From assembly GCA_000715635.1 (NCBI GenBank), contig KL569109.1, positions 113,253 to 119,407 of the forward strand: a stretch of DNA of 6,155 nt, written 5' to 3'. Each line of letters begins with the position of its first letter. Positions within the stretch are counted from its first letter, which is position 1. Position numbers and translations under genes: made by a program. Source of the stretch: Streptomyces violaceus (GTDB lineage Bacteria > Actinomycetota > Actinomycetes > Streptomycetales > Streptomycetaceae). Under the pieces are notes generated by a model. The model ran no database searches. It saw only the letters and a list, made by a program, of their open reading frames with translations, and had not been told where the DNA came from. Shown here in pieces: positions 1 to 5,497 of the stretch.

Positions 1-1228
1 GTGGCGGGAAGCCGTCCTCGTCGGCCGCGATCGCCGCGTCGATGGCCCGCTCCGTGGAGAACGGCACCAGGGACTCCCCGGACTGGTCGTCCGCCGCCGA
101 GTGCATCGTGGCCGTCGCCCGGCCGAGGTCGGCCACCACCTGGGCGATCTCCTCCGGGTCGTCGATGTCGCCCCAGTCGAGATCCACCGCGTACGGCGAG
201 ACCTCGGCGACCAGCTGACCCGAGCCGTCCAGCTCCGTCCACCCCAGCCACGGGTCGGCGTGGGCCTGGAGGGCGCGCTGGGAGATGACCGTGCGGTGCC
301 CCTCGTGCTGGAAGTAGTCGCGGATCGACGGGTCCGTGATGTGCCGGGAGACGGCCGGGGTCTGGGCCTGCTTGATGTAGATCACGACGTCGTTCTCCAG
401 GGCGTCGCTGTGGCCCTCCAGGAGGATGTTGTACGACGGCAGCCCCGCCGAGCCGATGCCGATGCCGCGCCGGCCGACGACGTCCTTCACACGGTAGGAG
501 TCCGGGCGGGCCAGCGAGCTGTCCGGCAGCGTCTCCAGGTAGCCGTCGAAGGCGGCGAGGACCTTGTAGCGCGTGGCCGCGTCCAGCTCGACGGAGCCGC
601 CGCCCGGCGCGAAACGGCGCTCGAAGTCGCGGATCTCCGTCATCGATTCCAGCAGGCCGAACCGGGTCAGCGAGCGGGCGTCACGCAGCGCGTCCAGCAG
701 CGGGCCCTGCGCGGTGTCCAGCGTGAACGGCGGCACCTCGTCGCTCTTCGCGCCCGTGGCCAGGGCGTGGATCCGCTCGCGGTAGGCGACCGCGTAGATC
801 GTCACCAGCTCGGAGATCTGCTCGTCGCTGAGCGCCTTCGCGTACCCGATCAGCGCGATGGACGCGGCGAAGCGCTTCAGGTCCCAGGTGAAGGGGCCGA
901 CGTAGGCCTCGTCGAAGTCGTTGACGTTGAAGATCAGCCGGCCGTTCGCATCCATGTACGTGCCGAAGTTCTCCGCGTGCAGGTCGCCGTGGATCCACAC
1001 GCGCGAGGTGCGCTCGTCCAGGTAGGGTCCGCCCCGCTTCTCAGCTTCGAGGTCCTTGTAGAAGAGGCACGCCGTGCCCCGGTAGAAGGCGAAGGCCGAG
1101 GCCGCCATCTTCCGGAACTTCACACGGAACGCGGCGGGGTCGGCGGCCAGCAGCTGGCCGAAGGCGGTGTCGAAGACGGCGAGGATCTCCTCACCGCGGT
1201 GCTCGTCGTCGAGCGGCGGGAACGACAT
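1..1228 (-). CDS. DUF2252 family protein, possible kinase-fold phosphotransferase (C-terminus cut by window edge)
   Basis: The frame is open from an ATG at 1228 to the left edge and gives 409 residues with no stop. An AGGAGG lies 9 nt upstream, so the start is well supported. I recognise the DUF2252 family by the N-terminal FRKMAASAFAFYRG stretch (38-51), HGDLHAENFG (80-89) and NDFDEA (103-108), followed by a tryptophan-aspartate-lysine segment (TWDLKRFAAS, 114-123). Further on are a glycine-rich GRRGIGIGSAG (252-262), a beta strand with lysine IYIKQAQ (283-289) and a helix LGRATATMHSA (368-378). The HGDxHxxN and DFD motifs resemble the catalytic and metal-binding loops of aminoglycoside phosphotransferases, so ATP-dependent phosphotransfer is a reasonable inference; the substrate is unknown. 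No signal peptide or membrane segment is seen, so it is probably cytoplasmic. It is divergent from dnaE and not in its operon. Family assignment is confident; enzymatic function is not. Confidence 0.9.
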   Translation of the reverse strand, partial: MSFPPLDDEHRGEEILAVFDTAFGQLLAADPAAFRVKFRKMAASAFAFYRGTACLFYKDLEAEKRGGPYLDERTSRVWIHGDLHAENFGTYMDANGRLIFNVNDFDEAYVGPFTWDLKRFAASIALIGYAKALSDEQISELVTIYAVAYRERIHALATGAKSDEVPPFTLDTAQGPLLDALRDARSLTRFGLLESMTEIRDFERRFAPGGGSVELDAATRYKVLAAFDGYLETLPDSSLARPDSYRVKDVVGRRGIGIGSAGLPSYNILLEGHSDALENDVVIYIKQAQTPAVSRHITDPSIRDYFQHEGHRTVISQRALQAHADPWLGWTELDGSGQLVAEVSPYAVDLDWGDIDDPEEIAQVVADLGRATATMHSAADDQSGESLVPFSTERAIDAAIAADEDGFPP

Positions 1229-1237
1229 CGCTGGGTG

Positions 1238-1243
1238 CCTCCT
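1238..1243 (-). promoter_or_regulatory. Ribosome binding site of the DUF2252 gene
   Basis: The minus strand reads AGGAGG here, a perfect Shine-Dalgarno core, 9 nt before the ATG at 1228. It fixes the start of the DUF2252 gene. Confidence 0.8.
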
Positions 1244-1288
1244 GGTGCAGATTTCAGGGCGGCGGTTCCGCCCCTTGACTAACGTGCG

Positions 1289-1309
1289 GCGGGCAGCGGG
1301 AGTGCCCGC
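1289..1309. repeat. Inverted repeat GCGGGCA-N7-TGCCCGC in the divergent spacer
   Basis: Perfect 7-bp arms (1289-1295 and 1303-1309) flank a 7-nt centre in the 216-bp spacer between the DUF2252 gene and dnaE. It lies about 60 bp upstream of the DUF2252 start and 135 bp upstream of dnaE. It could be a protein-binding dyad or an RNA hairpin. In DNA this GC-rich, arms of this length can also arise by chance. Confidence 0.4.
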
Positions 1310-1339
1310 GAACCCTTGCTCGAAGGTACGCGGGTCAGC

Positions 1340-1361
1340 CCTCGGAGTGTCAGTGCCGAGG
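1340..1361. repeat. Inverted repeat CCTCGG-N10-CCGAGG upstream of dnaE
   Basis: Perfect 6-bp arms (1340-1345 and 1356-1361) lie 2 nt upstream of TAGACT (1364-1369), the best -10-like hexamer before dnaE. If that hexamer is a promoter element, the dyad would cover the -35 and spacer region, where an operator could sit. No good -35 hexamer is visible at the expected distance, so both assignments are tentative. Confidence 0.3.
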
Positions 1362-1431
1362 CATAGACTTCGACGCTGTCCCCCCAGACTGTGCGCAGCC
1401 TGTCGGGCCCCATTCGACCGAAGTTCTCCCT

Positions 1432-1436
1432 GGAGG
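1432..1436 (+). promoter_or_regulatory. Ribosome binding site deciding the GTG start of dnaE
   Basis: GGAGG lies 8 nt upstream of the GTG at 1445. The reading frame is open further upstream to an ATG at 1391, but that start has no comparable Shine-Dalgarno and would add 18 residues unlike the family. The GTG is therefore chosen. Confidence 0.85.
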
Positions 1437-1444
1437 CCGAAGCC

Positions 1445-4400
1445 GTGTCAAAGCCGCCGTTCACGCACCTGCACGTCCACACCCAGTACTCGCTGCTGGA
1501 CGGTGCCGCGCGGCTGAAGGACATGTTCAACGCGTGCAACGAGATGGGCATGTCGCACATCGCCATGTCCGACCACGGCAACCTCCACGGGGCGTACGAC
1601 TTCTTCCACACGGCGCAGAAGGCCGGGGTCACGCCGATCATCGGCATCGAGGCGTATGTCGCGCCCGAGTCCCGCCGCAACAAGCGCAAGATCCAGTGGG
1701 GCCAGCCGCACCAGAAGCGGGACGACGTCTCCGGTTCCGGTGGTTACACCCACAAGACGATGTGGGCGGTGAACGGCACCGGCCTGCACAACCTCTTCCG
1801 GCTGTCCTCCGACGCGTACGCGGAGGGCTGGCTCCAGAAGTGGCCCCGGATGGACAAGGAGACCATCTCCCAGTGGTCCGAGGGCATCGTCGCCTCCACC
1901 GGCTGCCCCTCCGGCGAGGTCCAGACCAGGCTGCGCCTCGGACACTTCGACGAGGCCCTCAAGGCCGCCGCCGACTACCAGGACATCTTCGGCAAGGAGC
2001 GCTACTTCCTGGAGCTGATGGACCACGGCATCGAGATCGAGCGCCGGGTCCGCGACGGCCTGCTGGAGATCGGCAAGAAGCTCGGCATCCCCCCGCTGGT
2101 CACCAACGACTCGCACTACACCTACTCGCACGAGGCGTCCGCCCACGACGCCCTGCTGTGCATCCAGACCGGCAAGAACCTCTCCGACCCCGACCGCTTC
2201 AGGTTCGACGGCACCGGCTACTACCTGAAGTCCACCGACGAGATGTACGCCATCGACTCCTCGGACGCCTGGCAGGAGGGCTGCGCCAACACCCGGCTGG
2301 TCGCCGAGATGGTCGACACCACGGGCATGTTCGAGAAGCGCGACCTCATGCCCAAGTTCGACATCCCGGAGGGGTACACGGAGGTCAGCTGGTTCCGCGA
2401 GGAGACCCTGCGCGGCATGCAGCGCCGCTTCCCGGACGGCATCCCGGACGACCGCATGAAGCAGGTCGAGTACGAGATGGACACCATCATCTCGATGGGC
2501 TTCCCGGGCTACTTCCTCGTGGTCGCCGACTTCATCATGTGGGCCAAGAAGCAGGGCATCGCGGTCGGCCCCGGCCGAGGCTCCGCGGCCGGCTCGATCG
2601 TCGCCTACGCCCTCGGCATCACCGACCTCGACCCCATCCCGCACGGCCTGATCTTCGAGCGGTTCCTCAACCCCGAGCGCATCTCCATGCCCGATGTCGA
2701 CATCGACTTCGACGAGCGCCGGCGCGTCGAGGTGATCCGGTACGTGACGGAGAAGTACGGCGCCGACAAGGTCGCCATGATCGGCACCTACGGCACCATC
2801 AAGGCCAAGAACGCGATCAAGGACTCCGCGCGCGTGCTGGGCTACCCGTACGCGATGGGCGACCGCCTCACCAAGGCCATGCCCGCCGACGTCCTCGGCA
2901 AGGGCATCAACCTCGACGGCATCACCAACCCCGAGCACCCCCGCTACTCGGAGGCGGGCGAGATCCGGGGGATGTACGAGAACGAGCCGGACGTGAAGAA
3001 GGTCATCGACACCGCCAAGGGCGTCGAGGGCCTGGTCCGTCAGATGGGTGTGCACGCCGCCGGCGTGATCATGTCCAGCGAGACGATCACCGACCACGTC
3101 CCCGTCTGGGTCAGGCACACGGACAAGGTCACCATCACCCAGTGGGACTACCCGAGCTGTGAGTCGCTCGGCCTGCTGAAGATGGACTTCCTCGGCCTGC
3201 GCAACCTGACGATCATGGACGACGCCGTCAAGATGGTGAAGTCCAACAAGGGGGTCGACATCGACCTCCTGAGCCTCCCGCTCGACGACCCCACGACCTT
3301 CGAACTGCTCCAGCGCGGCGACACCCTCGGCGTGTTCCAGTTCGACGGCGGCCCGATGCGCTCGCTGCTCCGCCTGATGAAGCCGGACAACTTCGAAGAC
3401 ATCTCCGCCGTGTCGGCCCTGTACCGCCCGGGCCCGATGGGCATGAACTCCCACACGAACTACGCCCTGCGAAAGAACGGCCAGCAGGACATCACGCCCA
3501 TCCACAAGGAGCTCGAAGAGCCCCTCAGGGAGGTCCTGGACGTCACCCACGGCCTGATCGTCTACCAGGAGCAGGTGCAGAAGGCCGCCCAGATCATCGC
3601 CGGCTACTCGCTCGGCGAGGCCGACATCCTCCGCCGCGTCATGGGCAAGAAGAAGCCCGAGGAACTGGCGAAGAACTTCGTCCTCTTCCAGGAGGGCGCC
3701 CGCAAGAAGGGCTTCAGCGACGAGGCCATCCAGGCCCTGTGGGACGTGCTGGTCCCCTTCGCCGGCTACGCGTTCAACAAGGCGCACTCCGCCGCGTACG
3801 GCCTGGTCTCGTACTGGACCGCGTACCTGAAGGCGAACCACCCCGCCGAGTACATGGCCGCCCTGCTCACCTCGGTGAAGGACGACAAGGACAAGTCGGC
3901 CGTCTACCTCAACGAGTGCCGCCGCATGGGCATCAAGGTGCTCCCGCCGGACGTCAACGAGTCGATGTCCAACTTCGCGGCCCAGGGCGATGACGTGATC
4001 CTGTTCGGTCTCTCCGCCGTCCGCAACGTCGGTACGAACGTCGTCGAGTCGATCATCCGGTGCCGCAAGGCCAAGGGGAAGTACGTCTCCTTCCCGGACT
4101 ACCTCGACAAGGTGGAGGCGGTGGTCTGCAACAAGCGCACCACCGAATCGCTGATCAAGGCCGGTGCCTTCGACGCCATGGGCCACACCCGCAAGGGTCT
4201 GACCGCGCACTACGAGCCGATGATCGACAACGTGGTCGCGGTCAAGCGCAAGGAGGCCGAGGGCCAGTTCGACCTCTTCGGCGGCATGGGCGAGGCCGAG
4301 ACCAGCGAGCCCGGCTTCGGTCTTGACGTGGAGTTCTCCCCCGACGAGTGGGACAAGACCTATCTGCTCGCCCAGGAGCGGGAGATGCTCGGTCTGTACG

Positions 4401-4984
4401 TCTCCGACCACCCGCTGTTCGGTCTGGAGCACATCCTGTCCGACAAGGCGGACGCGGGCATCTCCCAGCTGACCGGCGGTGACTATTCCGACGGCTCCGT
4501 GGTGACCATCGGCGGCATCATCTCGGGCCTGCAGCGCAAGATGACCAAGCAGGGCAACGCCTGGGCCATCGCCACCGTCGAGGACCTCGCCGGTTCGATC
4601 GAGTGCATGTTCTTCCCCGCGACCTACCAGCTCGTCTCGACCCAACTCGTCGAGGACGCCGTGGTGTTCGTCAAGGGCCGCCTCGACAAGCGGGAGGACG
4701 TGCCGCGGCTCGTCGCGATGGAGCTGATGGTGCCGGACCTGTCGAACGCGGGTACCAACGCGCCCGTGATCCTCACCATCCCGGCCACCCGGGTCACCCC
4801 GCCGCTGGTCAGCCGCCTCGGCGAGGTGCTCAGCCACCACAAGGGCGACAGCGAGGTCCGGATCAAGCTCCAGGGGCCGACCAAGACCACCGTGCTGCGT
4901 CTGGACCGGCACCGGGTGAAGCCGGACCCGGCGCTCTTCGGCGACCTGAAGGTGCTGCTCGGGCCGTCCTGCCTGGCCGGCTGA
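1445..4984 (+). CDS. dnaE: DNA polymerase III subunit alpha (replicative DnaE1 type)
   Basis: This is the catalytic subunit of the chromosomal replicase, which extends DNA 5' to 3' as part of the Pol III holoenzyme at the replication fork. The product is 1179 residues, the usual length for a Streptomyces DnaE. The N-terminal PHP domain (about 5-280) begins HLHVH (8-12) and keeps a full set of likely metal ligands: H10, H12, D19, H44, E69, H103, C154, D222 and H224. The palm contains GPGRGSAAGS (375-384), PDVDIDF (416-422, with D417, D419 and D421) and KMDFLGLR (D581), which supply the catalytic aspartates. QFDLF (941-945) matches the beta-clamp binding consensus. An OB fold (about 1015-1095) starts near VVTIGGIISGL. 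No intein interrupts the palm. The clamp motif, intact PHP domain and length favour the essential replicase over the mutagenic DnaE2/ImuC. The start is GTG with a GGAGG 8 nt upstream. The gene stands alone, with divergent and convergent neighbours. Confidence 0.97.
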   Translation: MSKPPFTHLHVHTQYSLLDGAARLKDMFNACNEMGMSHIAMSDHGNLHGAYDFFHTAQKAGVTPIIGIEAYVAPESRRNKRKIQWGQPHQKRDDVSGSGGYTHKTMWAVNGTGLHNLFRLSSDAYAEGWLQKWPRMDKETISQWSEGIVASTGCPSGEVQTRLRLGHFDEALKAAADYQDIFGKERYFLELMDHGIEIERRVRDGLLEIGKKLGIPPLVTNDSHYTYSHEASAHDALLCIQTGKNLSDPDRFRFDGTGYYLKSTDEMYAIDSSDAWQEGCANTRLVAEMVDTTGMFEKRDLMPKFDIPEGYTEVSWFREETLRGMQRRFPDGIPDDRMKQVEYEMDTIISMGFPGYFLVVADFIMWAKKQGIAVGPGRGSAAGSIVAYALGITDLDPIPHGLIFERFLNPERISMPDVDIDFDERRRVEVIRYVTEKYGADKVAMIGTYGTIKAKNAIKDSARVLGYPYAMGDRLTKAMPADVLGKGINLDGITNPEHPRYSEAGEIRGMYENEPDVKKVIDTAKGVEGLVRQMGVHAAGVIMSSETITDHVPVWVRHTDKVTITQWDYPSCESLGLLKMDFLGLRNLTIMDDAVKMVKSNKGVDIDLLSLPLDDPTTFELLQRGDTLGVFQFDGGPMRSLLRLMKPDNFEDISAVSALYRPGPMGMNSHTNYALRKNGQQDITPIHKELEEPLREVLDVTHGLIVYQEQVQKAAQIIAGYSLGEADILRRVMGKKKPEELAKNFVLFQEGARKKGFSDEAIQALWDVLVPFAGYAFNKAHSAAYGLVSYWTAYLKANHPAEYMAALLTSVKDDKDKSAVYLNECRRMGIKVLPPDVNESMSNFAAQGDDVILFGLSAVRNVGTNVVESIIRCRKAKGKYVSFPDYLDKVEAVVCNKRTTESLIKAGAFDAMGHTRKGLTAHYEPMIDNVVAVKRKEAEGQFDLFGGMGEAETSEPGFGLDVEFSPDEWDKTYLLAQEREMLGLYVSDHPLFGLEHILSDKADAGISQLTGGDYSDGSVVTIGGIISGLQRKMTKQGNAWAIATVEDLAGSIECMFFPATYQLVSTQLVEDAVVFVKGRLDKREDVPRLVAMELMVPDLSNAGTNAPVILTIPATRVTPPLVSRLGEVLSHHKGDSEVRIKLQGPTKTTVLRLDRHRVKPDPALFGDLKVLLGPSCLAG

Positions 4985-5027
4985 GACAGGGGCTTCAGGG
5001 AGCGGGCCGACGGAGGGCTCTCGATGC

Positions 5028-5067
5028 GCGTGAGGGGCGTACCCGGTACCGGGTACGCCCCTCACGC
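5028..5067. terminator. Bidirectional hairpin terminator between convergent dnaE and the small basic protein gene
   Basis: The inverted repeat is a perfect 40-bp palindrome centred on GGTACC, with arms GCGTGAGGGGCGTACCCGGT and its complement. As RNA it would form about 18 GC-rich pairs with a four-base loop. It starts 44 nt after the dnaE stop and lies 44 nt beyond the stop of the opposing gene. No T-run follows on either strand, which is common for actinomycete terminators. Its symmetry and convergent position suggest that it serves both transcripts. Confidence 0.85.
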
Positions 5068-5110
5068 ATATGCGCAAGTGGGTGGGTCTCAACGACCCGT
5101 CACGCAGATG

Positions 5111-5275
5111 TCAGTTGTGGCCGAAGCTGCGCTTCCGCTTACGGGTCGCCATGTCGCCGGGGGCGGCCACCTCGACCTCGGGCTGGGGCTCCGTCTGCGC
5201 CGCGGGGCTGCGGTCCGCCCGCTGGCCACGCTCGGTGGGACGCTGCTTGCGTTCACGGTTCTTGTTCTTGGCCAT
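5111..5275 (-). CDS. Small highly basic protein, 54 residues, function unknown
   Basis: The 54-residue protein begins MAKNKNRERKQR and ends TRKRKRSFGHN. It has 14 Lys/Arg against 7 Asp/Glu. Basic clusters at both ends (3-22 and 45-49) flank a Pro/Glu/Gln-rich middle (about 23-41) that looks disordered. There is no signal peptide or membrane segment. Its coding status is supported by an AGGAGG 7 nt before the ATG, codons ending almost always in G or C, and a strong hairpin after the stop. I recall similar small MAKNKNR...FGHN proteins as hypothetical proteins in other actinomycetes, which a search would need to confirm. The composition suggests binding to nucleic acid or ribosomes, but that is inference. 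The frame stays open upstream to 5356; that longer start is rejected because the Shine-Dalgarno points to 5275. It is convergent with dnaE and divergent from the NYN gene. Confidence 0.8.
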   Translation of the reverse strand: MAKNKNRERKQRPTERGQRADRSPAAQTEPQPEVEVAAPGDMATRKRKRSFGHN

Positions 5276-5282
5276 GGTGGTG

Positions 5283-5288
5283 CCTCCT
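5283..5288 (-). promoter_or_regulatory. Ribosome binding site of the small basic protein gene
   Basis: The minus strand reads AGGAGG, 7 nt before the ATG at 5275. It selects that ATG over in-frame upstream starts and is one of the main reasons to call this short gene real. Confidence 0.8.
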
Positions 5289-5331
5289 GTGGGGGATCTA
5301 GGGGCCAGGGCCGGGACCAGATTCACACAGG

Positions 5332-5352
5332 CCGACAACGATCGCATGTCGG
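5332..5352. repeat. Inverted repeat CCGACA-N9-TGTCGG in the divergent spacer
   Basis: Perfect 6-bp arms (5332-5337 and 5347-5352) flank a 9-nt centre that itself contains CGATCG. The repeat lies about 57 bp upstream of the small basic protein gene and beside a locally AT-richer stretch (CAATTA, 5354-5359). The position would suit an operator or promoter-proximal dyad for the minus-strand gene. No function is established. Confidence 0.35.
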
Positions 5353-5386
5353 ACAATTACCGTGCGTGACAGGGCTGGTCGGAGCG

Positions 5387-5422
5387 GGAACTCCCGAAAC
5401 GCCACGCCGAAGATCGAGTTCC
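5387..5422. repeat. Inverted repeat GGAACTC-N22-GAGTTCC upstream of the NYN gene
   Basis: Perfect 7-bp arms lie at 5387-5393 and 5416-5422. The left arm also takes part in a smaller dyad, CGGGA-AC-TCCCG (5385-5396). Arm centres are 29 bp apart, close to three helical turns, so two half-sites could face the same side of the DNA. The repeat ends 75 bp before the NYN gene, in its likely promoter region. Chance occurrence is not excluded. Confidence 0.35.
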
Positions 5423-5453
5423 GGCCGTTAACCTCCGCGCCGTCGGGCAGACT

Positions 5454-5475
5454 CGAAGCAAGCCCGAAGCAAACC
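5454..5475 (+). repeat. Two tandem 11-bp repeats, CGAAGCAARCC
   Basis: CGAAGCAAGCC (5454-5464) is followed directly by CGAAGCAAACC (5465-5475), identical at 10 of 11 positions. The 11-bp period is about one helical turn. The pair sits 22 bp upstream of the GTG start of the NYN gene, just before its ribosome binding site. It may be a binding site or part of the mRNA leader. Confidence 0.45.
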
Positions 5476-5484
5476 TCCTGGGAA

Positions 5485-5489
5485 GAGGG
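5485..5489 (+). promoter_or_regulatory. Ribosome binding site of the NYN-domain gene
   Basis: GAGGG lies 8 nt before the GTG at 5498, the same spacing as for dnaE. A second in-frame GTG at 5489 would need an SD farther upstream, and only a weak GGGA is present there, so 5498 is preferred. The upstream CCTC (5474-5477) could pair with GAGG (5485-5488) in a weak hairpin. Confidence 0.55.
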
Positions 5490-5497
5490 TGAGTCGT

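Noticed and set aside
101..1282. A 393-residue plus-strand open frame overlapping the DUF2252 gene
   Set aside because: It is rich in Arg, Val, Asp and Gly without recognisable motifs. The minus-strand frame encodes a conserved family with a good ribosome binding site.
1275..1369. Possible dnaE promoter elements TTGACT (1275-1280) and TAGACT (1364-1369)
   Set aside because: The two hexamers are far too distant to pair, and neither has an acceptable partner at 16-19 bp, so no promoter is annotated.
1391..1444. Upstream ATG extension of dnaE by 18 residues
   Set aside because: No Shine-Dalgarno suits the ATG at 1391, the extra residues do not resemble DnaE N-termini, and GGAGG is ideally placed for GTG 1445.
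2681..3190. Possible intein or split-gene arrangement in the DnaE palm, as in cyanobacteria
   Set aside because: The sequence runs through the catalytic motifs without insertion or break and the total length is the family norm.
1448..5092. A 1214-residue open frame on the minus strand antisense to dnaE
   Set aside because: Its translation is low in complexity and rich in Val, Gly, Asp, His and Arg, as expected from the complement of a GC3-biased gene. It resembles no family, and dnaE on the other strand is unmistakable.
5081..5101. Small hairpin GGGTC-TCAAC-GACCC after the small basic protein gene
   Set aside because: It has only five Watson-Crick pairs and no T-run, and the far stronger palindrome at 5028-5067 explains termination.
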